Of a DNA stretch of 64,000 nt, positions 36,009 through 44,780 are shown in pieces. Location: positions 1 to 64,000 of the forward strand of contig JAEUHG010000241.1 of NCBI GenBank assembly GCA_016795425.1. Reading direction: 5' to 3'. Below the pieces are notes generated by a model. The model worked only from the letters and a program-made list of their open reading frames with translations. It was not told where the DNA came from and ran no database searches. Source of the stretch: Verrucomicrobiales bacterium (GTDB lineage: Bacteria > Verrucomicrobiota > Verrucomicrobiia > Limisphaerales > CAIMTB01). Position 1 is the stretch's first letter; the number at the start of each line of letters is the position of its first letter. A program made the translations under genes and the position numbers.

Positions 36009-36995
36009 TCAGGCTGGGATGAGCTCCTTCACCATCTCGCGCTCTTCCTTGAGTTCGTTCACGGTGCCGGTGATTTTCTGTCGGGAAAACTCATTGATCG
36101 GCAGGCCCTGGACGATTTCGAGTTTCTTGCCGTCGCTGCGGATCGGGTACGAGCAGATCAGGCCTTTCTCCAGGTTGTAGCTGCCGTCGGAGCAGATGCA
36201 CACGCTGGTCCAGTCGCCGGCCGGGGTGGGATTGACCACGGAGCGGACGGTATCCACCACGGCATTGGCAGCGCTGGCGGCGGAGGAGGCGCCGCGGGCT
36301 TTGATGATGGCGGCACCGCGCTGTTGCACGGTGGCGATGAAATCGCCGTGGAGCCACTCATGGTGTCCGATCACCTCGGTGACGGGTTTCCCGTGGATCT
36401 TGGCGTTGTAGAAATCCGGGAACATCGTCGAGCTGTGATTGCCCCATACGGCGAGGTTGGTAACTGCCGTGATATCGACACTCGCCTTCTTGGCCAGCTG
36501 CGATTTGGCGCGGTTCTCGTCGAGTCGGGTCATGGCGAGCCAGCGGTCGGCCGGGATGGCGCGCGCATTGTTCATGGCAATGAGGCAGTTGGTGTTGCAG
36601 GGATTCCCTACCACCAGGATGCGGACGTCGCTGGCCGCGTTGCGCTGGATGGCCTGTCCTTGGCCAACGAAGATCTTGCCGTTAATGCCGAGGAGGTCCT
36701 TACGTTCCATGCCCTGTTTGCGCGGCACGGATCCAACGAGCAAGGCCCAATTGACCCCTTTGAAGCCTTCGTTGAGGTCCGAGGTCGGAACTACCCCCTT
36801 GAGCAGCGGAAAGGCGCAGTCGTCCAGTTCCATGACCACGCCCTGAAGCGCGGGCAGTGCGGGTTCGATCTCGATCAAGTGCAGAATAACGGGTTGGTTC
36901 GGCCCGAACATGGCACCCGAAGCGATGCGGAAGAGAAGCGAGTAACCGATTTGTCCGGCAGCGCCGGTGACTGCGACACGGATGGGGGCGTTCAT
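36009..36995 (-). CDS. mdh: Malate dehydrogenase
   Basis: A 328-residue NAD-dependent malate dehydrogenase of the cytoplasmic/Thermus type. The Rossmann motif GAAGQIG is at residues 11-17. The substrate-binding loop is VGSVPRKQGMERKDLL, the cofactor/substrate segment GNPCNTNCLIA follows, TRLDENRAKSQLA carries the conserved Asp/Arg, and the catalytic histidine is in WGNHSS (about residue 187). It interconverts malate and oxaloacetate in the TCA cycle. The gene is monocistronic and divergent from the ABC importer genes. Confidence 0.96.
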   Translation of the reverse strand: MNAPIRVAVTGAAGQIGYSLLFRIASGAMFGPNQPVILHLIEIEPALPALQGVVMELDDCAFPLLKGVVPTSDLNEGFKGVNWALLVGSVPRKQGMERKDLLGINGKIFVGQGQAIQRNAASDVRILVVGNPCNTNCLIAMNNARAIPADRWLAMTRLDENRAKSQLAKKASVDITAVTNLAVWGNHSSTMFPDFYNAKIHGKPVTEVIGHHEWLHGDFIATVQQRGAAIIKARGASSAASAANAVVDTVRSVVNPTPAGDWTSVCICSDGSYNLEKGLICSYPIRSDGKKLEIVQGLPINEFSRQKITGTVNELKEEREMVKELIPA

Positions 36996-37034
36996 AAACT
37001 TATTGATGTCTAGGTACCGCCATCAGGATGCCTG

Positions 37035-38471
37035 ATGGACCCGGGCTCCTGCAAGCACGCCGCCGTGAACGTGGAAAGCAGGAATTCCCCTGGAAATCGG
37101 CTCGTGGACCGGTCTGCGGTCCGGCATGGTTCCCCCCGCGTGCCGTGGTTTCGCGACATTCTTGGAATCGTGGGAGCCGGGTGGTTCTTCGCGCGAGCGG
37201 TGGATCCGGCTGGTGCGGTCGAGACGGTGGTGGTGCTGTCACCGCACAATGAGGCCATTCGGGAGGAATTCGAGCGTGGCTTCTCCGACTGGCACCAATC
37301 CCGGTTCGGGCAGGTGGTCGATGTCGACTGGCGGGTGGTGGGTGGTTCGTCCGAGTCGTTGCGCTTCGTTCAATCGGAATTCGCGCGCAAAGCCGATGGC
37401 ATTGGCATCGACCTGTTTTTTGGCGGAGGGCAGGAGCCTTTTTATGAATTGGCTGAGCGGCGCTGGGCGGAACCGTGTGCGCTACCGGCCGAAGTCGTGT
37501 CGGGATTGGCCTCGGACGTTACCGGGATTGAATTGAGGGCAGCGGACGGCACCTGGTATGGCGCGGCGATCTCCAGCTTTGGGATTCTTGAGAACCTCAG
37601 GGTACAGGCGCTGGCCCGGTTGCCCAGGGTCACTCGATGGGAGGATCTGGCGGATCCAAGACTGGAAGGCTGGGTGGGTGCCGGTGATCCGCGCGGCAGC
37701 GGAACCATGCACGTGATGTTCGAATCGTTCCTGCAAGCCCGGGGATGGGACGAAGGCTGGCGCCTGCTGACGCGCATCGCGGGGAACACGCGACGGTTCG
37801 ACCGCATCTCCTCCACCACCGCCAAGGACGCTGCATTGGGGGAATCCGCCTATGCGCTCGCTGTGGATTTTTATGCCTTCACGCAGATCGCCGCGGCGGG
37901 TCGATCGAATCTTTCCTTCGTGCTGCCGCAGGATTTCACGGCGATCAACCCTGACGGTATCGCGCTGTTGCGCGGGGCACCCAATCGGACCACCGCCTGC
38001 CGGTTCCTGGAGTATGTGCTTTCGGATTCGGGTCAGAAGCTGTGGCTGTTGCCTCGGGGGCATCCCGAAGGACCGAAGCGTTATTCCATCGAACGCATGC
38101 CGGTGCGTCCGGATCTCTACGGGCGATTTCGAGGTGTCAGCAACATTGAGTTCTCGCCCTTCGATCTGAACAGCGCGTTTCGCTACGACGCGCGCAAAGC
38201 GCAGCAACGCCGGGGAGTGGTGGCGACGCTGGCCGGGGCCCTCTTTGTCGATGTGCATGACGACCTTCGCGCCGCCTGGCGAGTGCTGGTGAGCCGGGGG
38301 CTGCCCGCGGATGCGTTAGCCGAATTCGGTGGGGTGCCATTGACCGAAGGCGAGGCGAAGGAACTGGCGACAGCCCAATGGCGAGATGCAACGGTGCGCA
38401 ATGCCAAGAGGACGGAATGGCAATCCTGGGCCCGAGCCAAGTACCGTCGGCTGGCCCGGTTGGAGCACTGA
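37035..38471 (+). CDS. ABC transporter extracellular solute-binding protein (iron/AfuA-like)
   Basis: Periplasmic binding protein of the cluster D iron/thiamine/polyamine type: mature-chain start ETVVVLSPHNEAIREEFERGF, then DWRVVGGSSESLRF, RVTRWEDLADPRLEGWVGAGDPRGSGTM spread over the hinge, and a C-terminal lobe with INPDGIALLRGAPN. The upstream ATG at 37035 gives a 35-residue polar leader. A GTG at 37140 would instead start at MPWFRDILGIVGAGWFF, a good signal peptide, and is probably the true start. It is 21 bases from the ATP-binding gene; no permease lies between or beside them. The ligand may be ferric iron by family, but this is not shown. Confidence 0.8.
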   Translation: MDPGSCKHAAVNVESRNSPGNRLVDRSAVRHGSPRVPWFRDILGIVGAGWFFARAVDPAGAVETVVVLSPHNEAIREEFERGFSDWHQSRFGQVVDVDWRVVGGSSESLRFVQSEFARKADGIGIDLFFGGGQEPFYELAERRWAEPCALPAEVVSGLASDVTGIELRAADGTWYGAAISSFGILENLRVQALARLPRVTRWEDLADPRLEGWVGAGDPRGSGTMHVMFESFLQARGWDEGWRLLTRIAGNTRRFDRISSTTAKDAALGESAYALAVDFYAFTQIAAAGRSNLSFVLPQDFTAINPDGIALLRGAPNRTTACRFLEYVLSDSGQKLWLLPRGHPEGPKRYSIERMPVRPDLYGRFRGVSNIEFSPFDLNSAFRYDARKAQQRRGVVATLAGALFVDVHDDLRAAWRVLVSRGLPADALAEFGGVPLTEGEAKELATAQWRDATVRNAKRTEWQSWARAKYRRLARLEH

Positions 38472-38492
38472 TAATCCGCTCGAAACCCACAC

Positions 38493-39551
38493 ATGCGCGT
38501 CCAATTACGTCGGGTGTCCAAAGTGTTTGGTGCGACCCGGGTGTTGCGGGACATCACCTTTGAGGTTGCGGATCGCGAGCTATTCTTCCTGCTCGGTCCG
38601 TCCGGCTGTGGCAAGACGACGTTATTGCGGTTGATCGCCGGGTTCTATCAACCGGACGACGGTGAATTGCATTTCGGTGACCGACGAATGAACGGCGTGG
38701 AGCCGCACCGGCGCAACACCGGCATGGTGTTTCAGAATTACGCTTTGTGGCCCCACCTGTCGGTGTCGCAAAATGTCGCCTATGGCCTCGAAGTTCGTTC
38801 GGTCCCGGCCGGGGAATTGCGGCAACGCGTGGACGAGGCGTTGCGCACCGTGCGCATGGAGGCGTACGCGGATCGCGCACCGAACCAGCTTTCCGGTGGG
38901 CAACAGCAGCGGGTGGCGCTCGCCCGGGCCCTGGTGGTCCGTCCGGACGTCCTCCTGCTCGATGAGCCCTTGTCGAATCTGGATGCGCGATTGCGTTTGG
39001 AGATGAGGGATGAGATCCGGCGCATCCACGATGAGACGCGGATTACCACCATCTACGTCACGCACGACCAGAAAGAGGCCTTGTCGATGGCCGACCGCAT
39101 GGCGGTGTTACGGGACGGGGTGATCGAACAGATCGGCCCGCCTCGTACGGTCTATCGTCAGCCGGCCAACCGGTTTGTCGCGGATTTCATTGGCGAGGCC
39201 AACTGGCTGGATGGCGTGATTCGCGAGATCCGCGAAGACGGTATGGCGATCGAGACCCGTTCCGGTCTCTGGCATGCGGCAATGGTGCCGGAGGGGGCGG
39301 TGGTGGGGACCCCGGTGGAGTTTGGCTTCCGTCCGGAAGCGGTGCGGCTTGGAAGCAGCGGTCGGAACGCGTGGGTGGCCACGGCGGAATCCGTGACCTA
39401 CCTCGGGGAGACCGAGCAAACGCTCTTTCGCTTTCCAGACGGCAGCCGGTTCAAGGCGTTCGAGCAGGATCCGGTGGAGGTTCGGCTCGTAGGTTCCACC
39501 GCTGACGTGCACGTCCTTCCTTCCAGCCTGTTCGTCTTTCCGAAGCGTTAG
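38493..39551 (+). CDS. ABC transporter ATP-binding protein (Fe/spermidine-type, TOBE domain)
   Basis: A 352-residue importer ATPase: Walker A GPSGCGKTTLLR, Q-loop VFQNYALWPHLSV, signature LSGGQQQRVALARAL, Walker B LLLDEPLSNLDARLR, H-loop VTHDQKEALSMADR, and a C-terminal TOBE-like domain (about 245-350). This is the PotA/FbpC class that works with a two-lobed binding protein. It pairs with the solute-binding protein upstream, but the membrane permease is missing from the locus. Its stop overlaps the stop of the convergent PQQ-propeller gene by four bases (TTAG). Confidence 0.92.
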   Translation: MRVQLRRVSKVFGATRVLRDITFEVADRELFFLLGPSGCGKTTLLRLIAGFYQPDDGELHFGDRRMNGVEPHRRNTGMVFQNYALWPHLSVSQNVAYGLEVRSVPAGELRQRVDEALRTVRMEAYADRAPNQLSGGQQQRVALARALVVRPDVLLLDEPLSNLDARLRLEMRDEIRRIHDETRITTIYVTHDQKEALSMADRMAVLRDGVIEQIGPPRTVYRQPANRFVADFIGEANWLDGVIREIREDGMAIETRSGLWHAAMVPEGAVVGTPVEFGFRPEAVRLGSSGRNAWVATAESVTYLGETEQTLFRFPDGSRFKAFEQDPVEVRLVGSTADVHVLPSSLFVFPKR

Positions 39552-40879
39552 GATTTGGGGCCAACAGCGAACAAGGTCTTGCCGGTGCGGAGGAAGAGTT
39601 GCCCGTGGGCGATGGCTATTGAAGCGCGGACGTCGCGATCGGTTTCATCGCTCATCGGTGTCGAGTGAAGCACTTCGAATTGGTCGCCTGTGCCAACGAC
39701 GTAGGCTTCACCGGACATGCTGATGAGGTAGATTTTTCCATCGGCGGCGGTGGGCGATGCTTCAACTTTTGCGCGCCCCGGCAGTTCGCCTTTCCAGAGG
39801 ATCGCACCGGTGGCCGGCTCGACCTTAAGCAGCATGCGGCGGTCGCTGTTGAGAACGAAGAATCGTCCTTGGTAGAACAGCGGCGTCGAGACATCGGTGG
39901 AGAGTTCGCGTTCGGCGCTTTTCCACGCGAAGCCGGTGTCCGGCAGGGTTCCGGATTGGCCGGCCTTAATGGCGAAGATGGGCGAACCCTTGGGTCCGCA
40001 GGCGAGCACGACGCCGCCGCCGAAAGCGGGCGAAGGGACCAGCCGCCAGTGGGTGATCCGCTCCGGATTCCAGGTTCCCCACCGCCAGAGTTCGCGGCCC
40101 GTGGAAGGATCATGGCCTGAGATGCAATCGCCACCGGTGATGAGGATTTCGGGGCGTCCATTGTGAAGGAAGGGAAGCGGAGTGCTGTAAGCCTCGAGTG
40201 ATTCGGCCCGGGCGTCGCTGGGTCGAACGTGTCTCCAGAGTTCCTTTCCAGTCGTGGGCGACAGGGCCAACAGGAAGGACTCGATCGGACCGTCGGTTCG
40301 ACCGCGTCCGTTCACGGGTGCATTGCGCTGGAGAACCTGAAGGTAGAGCCGGCCGTCGTGAAGCAATGGACTGCTCGCAAAGGTCCACTGAAACGCAAAG
40401 GCGCCGTAATCGGTCTGGATATTGCGCCGCCAAACCTCGGTACCCTCCACCGTGTAGGCAACCAGATCACCCTGGCCGTAGAAGAACCAGACATGTTTGC
40501 CATCGGTCAGTGGCGAAGGCGACGCGTAATTGCTGCGTTCATCACGGTGGATGCCTTCCGCCACTTTGTGGCGCCAAAGTTCTCGACCGGTTTGGCGATC
40601 GAGGCACATCGCCAGCAGCGAACCGGCGCCCGGATCGGTGGAGCTGATGAAGACCCGGTTGCCGGAGATGATGGGTGTGGCGGCGGAAGGGCCTGGAAGC
40701 GGTGCCGACCACGCGAGGCCTTCGGTGCGACTGAACTTCGTTGGGAGACGCTGTTCAGGGGCCGCGCCGTTGTAGGTCGGGCCTCTCCAATTCGCCCAAT
40801 CCTGAGCCCAGGCGGGGGCGCTGACAGCGGAGGTGAGAAGCAGGGCGCTGCCCGCGAGAAGGAATCGCCGGATCATCAT
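39548..40879 (-). CDS. Secreted PQQ-binding-like beta-propeller protein
   Basis: A 443-residue exported protein. A signal peptide (MMIRRFLLAGSALLL... ending APAWAQ) precedes DWANWRGPTYNGAAPE, the typical opening of Verrucomicrobia/Planctomycetes PQQ-like propellers. Repeated blades follow, with motifs such as TGRELWRHKV, TGKELWRHV, TGRELWRWG and TGAILWKGEL. Many such proteins are not proven enzymes; the family includes BamB-like scaffolds and dehydrogenases, and I see no heme motif or clear active site. The start is the ATG at 40879, with an adjacent ATG at 40876. The gene follows the CPBP protease gene after 56 bases. Confidence 0.88.
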   Translation of the reverse strand: MMIRRFLLAGSALLLTSAVSAPAWAQDWANWRGPTYNGAAPEQRLPTKFSRTEGLAWSAPLPGPSAATPIISGNRVFISSTDPGAGSLLAMCLDRQTGRELWRHKVAEGIHRDERSNYASPSPLTDGKHVWFFYGQGDLVAYTVEGTEVWRRNIQTDYGAFAFQWTFASSPLLHDGRLYLQVLQRNAPVNGRGRTDGPIESFLLALSPTTGKELWRHVRPSDARAESLEAYSTPLPFLHNGRPEILITGGDCISGHDPSTGRELWRWGTWNPERITHWRLVPSPAFGGGVVLACGPKGSPIFAIKAGQSGTLPDTGFAWKSAERELSTDVSTPLFYQGRFFVLNSDRRMLLKVEPATGAILWKGELPGRAKVEASPTAADGKIYLISMSGEAYVVGTGDQFEVLHSTPMSDETDRDVRASIAIAHGQLFLRTGKTLFAVGPKS

Positions 40880-40935
40880 GATGGGCGATGAAGATGATTC
40901 ACCATCATCGGGTGTCAAAACCCGATTCCATTCCA

Positions 40936-41673
40936 TCACGGTCGGGCCTCCGATAGGGCAAACAAAGTCAGGGAAGTGAAGTTGAGGGCGATGTGCATCG
41001 CCAACGGCACCAGCAGGGATCCGGTCTGCCATCGAGCCAGGCCCAGGAGCAGGCCGATAATGGCGATTTGGCCGAGGTCCACCCAGTCGTACTGGGCGAT
41101 ATGGAGCAGCGTGAAAAGGACCGCGGTCACGGCAATGGCGCCGCCCGCCCGAAGGCGCGACGCCGCCAGCCCGGCGTATAAGAATCCGCGCAAGAACACC
41201 TCCTCGGCAACGGGGGCACAAAAGCAGACGGCCATCCACAACAGCGGGCGGTAGGCGGCGGTATCGTACATCTGGCTGATAAACTCCGGGGGCGGCCGCT
41301 GCAGGGATTCATTGATGAATGAGAGACTCAGCGCTGCGGCGATCTGCACGCCGATCCATTCCGACATCGGTTTTCGCGGCACGGGGTTCAAGGCGAAATA
41401 TTCACCGATCCGGGGCCCGCGTCGCGCGTGTGCCAACACGCCGCAGCTGAAGAGCATCACCGGACAGGCGACGGCAATCCCCAGCGAAAGATTGAGCCCG
41501 CTGGTGGCGGTTCGCCCGAGAATGAGAGGGGGAGCGCCATGCATCGCCTGGAGGATCACCAGGGGCGCCATCGCCAATCCCTGAGCCATGGCGTAGGCCA
41601 GGAAGATGGTGAACCCCAGGATCAGCGTGATCCATGGACCCCAGGGCCCAGTGCGTTGGACCTCCGGACTCAT
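40936..41673 (-). CDS. CPBP family intramembrane metalloprotease
   Basis: A 245-residue protein with about six to eight membrane helices. The Abi/CPBP motifs are present: EEVFLRGFLYAGL (motif 1, glutamate pair and Arg), FTLLHIAQYDW (motif 2, His), and a final HIALNF (motif 3, His and Asn). The family includes Rce1-like proteases and immunity proteins; the substrate is unknown. The ATG at 41673 overlaps the stop of the HAD gene (four bases), so the two are translationally coupled. Confidence 0.88.
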   Translation of the reverse strand: MSPEVQRTGPWGPWITLILGFTIFLAYAMAQGLAMAPLVILQAMHGAPPLILGRTATSGLNLSLGIAVACPVMLFSCGVLAHARRGPRIGEYFALNPVPRKPMSEWIGVQIAAALSLSFINESLQRPPPEFISQMYDTAAYRPLLWMAVCFCAPVAEEVFLRGFLYAGLAASRLRAGGAIAVTAVLFTLLHIAQYDWVDLGQIAIIGLLLGLARWQTGSLLVPLAMHIALNFTSLTLFALSEARP

Positions 41674-42326
41674 GCGGAATCGCCGGCCAGATCCGCCAGT
41701 CGGATCGATGCCACCGTGGGACGAATCAAGGTGGCGGCGGCGAGTGCCGCGGCTGGGAACGTCTGAGTGACGGCTATGCAGCGCATGCCGGCCGCCAGGG
41801 CCGCCTGAACCCCGTTTATGGCGTCTTCGATCACCACGCAGTTCGCCGGAGGGATCGCGAGCTTGCGCGCGGCGGCGAGGAAAATGTCCGGTGCCGGCTT
41901 CTTGTGCACCACGTCCTCGGCCGACACCACCGCATTCCACCAGCTGGTCGGCAGGCCGATCTGGTCGAGATTGGCCTCGATCTTGATGAGGTCCGCGCTG
42001 GAGGCGACCGCCAGTTTGAGACCTTGTTCTCGAAATTCCCGGGCCTTCTCCGCGGCGCCGGGGAACGCCCGTAGCTTGGTCGGAACCAGTTCCAGGTAGA
42101 TCTCGTACGTCCGGCGCTTGGCCTCGTCGAGATCGAGATTAACGCGGTGCTTGTCGGCGACGCCGCCAATGTATCGATTCTCGCCGGTGCCCACGAAGGG
42201 AAGGAAATCGTCGGGATGAACCTGAATCCCCCTCTCGCGAAACATGGCGACCGCCGCCTCGTTGATCAGCGGTTCGGAGTCGGTCAGGACTCCGTCCATA
42301 TCGAAAATGACGGCCTGGATTGGCAT
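41670..42326 (-). CDS. HAD-superfamily phosphatase (beta-phosphoglucomutase-like subfamily IA)
   Basis: A 218-residue protein with all four HAD motifs: IFDMDGVLTDSEP (nucleophile Asp9, acid/base Asp11), VASSADLIK (motif II Ser), the HKKPAPDIFL lysine (motif III), and VVIEDAINGVQAALAAG (motif IV acidic pair). A helical cap between motifs I and II makes it the phosphoglycolate phosphatase/beta-phosphoglucomutase group. The ATG at 42326 gives the family-standard start. It is the first gene of a run with the CPBP protease and PQQ-propeller protein and is divergent from hisF. Confidence 0.88.
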   Translation of the reverse strand: MPIQAVIFDMDGVLTDSEPLINEAAVAMFRERGIQVHPDDFLPFVGTGENRYIGGVADKHRVNLDLDEAKRRTYEIYLELVPTKLRAFPGAAEKAREFREQGLKLAVASSADLIKIEANLDQIGLPTSWWNAVVSAEDVVHKKPAPDIFLAAARKLAIPPANCVVIEDAINGVQAALAAGMRCIAVTQTFPAAALAAATLIRPTVASIRLADLAGDSA

Positions 42327-42497
42327 CGGTGGACGCCACCCAACGGTGGAGCCTGCCAAAACGCAAGACCGCGGTTCGAAGTTGTGGCTTGAGTCGGTGG
42401 ACAACTCCCGAACCATGGCGGCGCGCGGCGCATTCGAGTCCAACCGGTTGGGCGCGGCCGACGTTGACCAACATCCGAATTCCGACGACCCACTACC

Positions 42498-43286
42498 ATG
42501 CTCGCCAAGCGCGTCATTCCTTGCCTCGATGTACACGCGGGTGCGGTTACCCGCGGGCAGCAATTTGGCCGGGCTGAAGAGGGCGGTCTCCGCAACGTGG
42601 GTGATCCGGTCGAACTCGCGCTGCGCTACAACCAGCAGGGGGCTGACGAGTTGGTGTTCTACGACATCACGGCGACCGCCCACAACCGGTCCACGATGGT
42701 TTCGGTGATCGAACGGGCTGCCGACCAATGTTTCATGCCGCTGACGGTGGGTGGCGGAATCCGGACCGTGCAGGACATGTACGCCATGCTCCGCGCGGGA
42801 GCCGACAAAGTGAGCATCAACTCCTCGGCCATCCGCGATCCCGATCTCATCCGCGCCGGGGCTGAAAAGTTCGGTAGCCAATGCATCGTGGTGTCCATCG
42901 ACGTGAAGAAGGTGGGGCCGGACCGCTGGGAAGTCTTCCTGCGCGGCGGCCGCGAAGCCGCCAACCTCGAGGCGGTGGCCTGGGCGGTGCGAGCTTGCGA
43001 ACTCGGGGCAGGGGAGATTGTGCTGAACAGCATCGACGGCGATGGCATGAAATCGGGCTACGATTTGGAGATCACCCGACGGGTCAGCGAGGCCGTGCCG
43101 GTGCCGGTGGTGGCCAGCGGGGGTGCCGGCAATGTTCAGCACATGGCGGACGTCCTGCTGCTGGCCAAGGCGGACGCCGCGCTGGCCGCCGGGATTTTTC
43201 ACAGCGGACAGTGCACGGTGCGACAGGCCAAGGAGCACTTTGCCGAGAGGGGGATTCCGGTTCGCATGGAGCCCCTGCTCAGCTGA
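42498..43286 (+). CDS. hisF: Imidazole glycerol phosphate synthase cyclase subunit HisF
   Basis: A 262-residue TIM barrel: MLAKRVIPCLDVHAG (catalytic Asp in CLDV), phosphate-binding TVGGGIRTVQDM, DKVSINSSAI, VVSIDVKK (second catalytic Asp), NSIDGDGMKSGYD and ASGGAGNVQHM. It closes the imidazole ring of histidine and releases AICAR, acting with the glutaminase HisH. No other his genes are adjacent. The final codons overlap the convergent DUF554 gene by eight bases. Confidence 0.94.
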   Translation: MLAKRVIPCLDVHAGAVTRGQQFGRAEEGGLRNVGDPVELALRYNQQGADELVFYDITATAHNRSTMVSVIERAADQCFMPLTVGGGIRTVQDMYAMLRAGADKVSINSSAIRDPDLIRAGAEKFGSQCIVVSIDVKKVGPDRWEVFLRGGREAANLEAVAWAVRACELGAGEIVLNSIDGDGMKSGYDLEITRRVSEAVPVPVVASGGAGNVQHMADVLLLAKADAALAAGIFHSGQCTVRQAKEHFAERGIPVRMEPLLS

Positions 43287-43998
43287 TGAGCAGGCGCAGG
43301 AGTGGCGCAAGAATCAGGGCCGGCAGGTAATCCGCAAGCGGCACCTTCCGAACGTCCAGGATGAGGAGTGCCGTGGCGGCGACCATGAAGCCGCCGGTGG
43401 TGCTGAAGCCATCGAGCATGGCTGGGTGTGCCATCACGGGTTTGAGGTAGCGCGCGAGCAACGACAGAGTTCCTTGGTACGCCAGCACCGGGAACGCGGA
43501 GAAGAGGGTTCCGATTCCAAAGATCCTCACAAAAGCAAAGGTCGCCAATCCGTCCATGGCTGCCTTTACCAGCAGGGGGCGGGGATCGTTGTGTAGGCCG
43601 TCCTGGATGGAGCCGACGATCGCCAGGGGGCCAACGCAGAACAGAATGGAACACGTGACGAACCCTTCGCTGAAGTCCTGGGAGGCGCCGGACTTCGCCT
43701 TCGCGAGTCGTTCCCGGGCGTAGCGTCCCAGGCCATTGACCTGGTTCTGGAAGCCGAGACCTCGTCCCATCAGATTTCCTAGAACCAAGGCCACCAGCGC
43801 GACGAAGATTTGGAGGAGGACCTGGAACAGCGATCCGTGGACGGAGATCCACACCATCCGGAAGCCCGTGTACAAGGCCAGAACTCCCAGCAGCGTTTTT
43901 AGAAAGAGTTGGTGCTTGGGGGAGAGGTCGCGACGGAGGCTGAGTCCCAGGATACCGCCCAGGAGGATGGCGCCCACGTTGATGACGGTTCCGGCCAC
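43279..43998 (-). CDS. DUF554 family membrane protein (YdfK-like)
   Basis: A 239-residue protein of about seven helices. It matches the DUF554 pattern: MAGTVINVGAILLGGILGL at the N-terminus, FVTCSILFCVGPLAIVGSIQDGL, LLVKAAMDGLATFAF and the GIGTLFSAFPVLAYQGTL segment. Function is unknown; a transport role is commonly assumed. The TSUP gene lies 26 bases upstream on the same strand, so the two may form a small operon. Confidence 0.85.
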   Translation of the reverse strand: MAGTVINVGAILLGGILGLSLRRDLSPKHQLFLKTLLGVLALYTGFRMVWISVHGSLFQVLLQIFVALVALVLGNLMGRGLGFQNQVNGLGRYARERLAKAKSGASQDFSEGFVTCSILFCVGPLAIVGSIQDGLHNDPRPLLVKAAMDGLATFAFVRIFGIGTLFSAFPVLAYQGTLSLLARYLKPVMAHPAMLDGFSTTGGFMVAATALLILDVRKVPLADYLPALILAPLLRLLIS

Positions 43999-44024
43999 GG
44001 CCCCAGAGAATCAGTCGTCTTCAT

Positions 44025-44780
44025 TCACCGCAACCATCCGTCATAAAACATCTTGGCAGTGGCCACGACGACCACCCACAGGAAGACCGGTCGTATTACT
44101 TTGGCGCCGCCGCGCAGCGCGAAACCTGCTCCTGCACGGGCACCGAGCCATTGTCCTGCTCCCATGGCAAGCCCGGCTGCCCAATCCAGTCGTGCCGCCC
44201 AGGCGAAGGCGGCGAGGGACACGATATTGCTGGTGAAGTTCATCCATTTGGTCCAGGCCGTCGCCTGCAGGAGGGGGAATCCCAGGATGAGAACGAGTGC
44301 CAAGGTCCAGAAGGTCCCGGTCCCAGGACCAAAAAAACCGTCGTAGAATCCCAAGGCAAGTCCGGCCCCGACGAGGAACGCCTTTTGTGGCACGCGGGCA
44401 GGACGAGACTCTTTGCCGAGCGCGGGGCGCCGCCAGACGATCAGAGCGGCCGCGGCGAGCAGGAACGGCATGACCCGACGCATGAGCATGGGTGAGAGAG
44501 TGGTGACCGCGATCACCCCGACCGTGGCCCCGGCGGCCGTCGCTAGAACACCAGGCCACGCGTCCTGCCACGAAACCAGCCGGGCCTTTCGATAGTGCCA
44601 AGCTGCACTGCCCGAGCCGAACGTTGCCTGAAGCTTGTTGGTCGCCAGGGCATCGGCGGGTGCCAGGCCGGTAGCCAGCAGCACCGGCACCGTTATCAGA
44701 CCGCCGCCGCCTGCGATGGCATCAACGAACCCTGCTCCGAATCCGGCGGCGAACAGACACGGCAGGAGGATGGGCGACAC
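44025..44780 (-). CDS. TSUP (TauE/SafE) family sulfite/anion permease
   Basis: A 251-residue protein of about seven to eight helices with two duplicated halves. Diagnostic segments are GFGAGFVDAIAGGGGLITVP, ATNKLQATFGSGSAAWHY and, in the second half, GFYDGFFGPGTGTFW and TAWTKWMNFTSNIVSL. The family exports sulfite, sulfoacetate and related organosulfur anions; the substrate here is unknown. It is first in a likely two-gene unit with DUF554. Confidence 0.9.
   Translation of the reverse strand: MSPILLPCLFAAGFGAGFVDAIAGGGGLITVPVLLATGLAPADALATNKLQATFGSGSAAWHYRKARLVSWQDAWPGVLATAAGATVGVIAVTTLSPMLMRRVMPFLLAAAALIVWRRPALGKESRPARVPQKAFLVGAGLALGFYDGFFGPGTGTFWTLALVLILGFPLLQATAWTKWMNFTSNIVSLAAFAWAARLDWAAGLAMGAGQWLGARAGAGFALRGGAKVIRPVFLWVVVVATAKMFYDGWLR

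Noticed and set aside
42498..43286. HisF as a specialised non-histidine paralogue because of its CLDVHAGAVTRGQQF start
   Set aside because: All phosphate-binding and catalytic segments are intact, and this variant of the first loop fits normal HisF proteins of related phyla as far as I recall; absence of nearby his genes is common.
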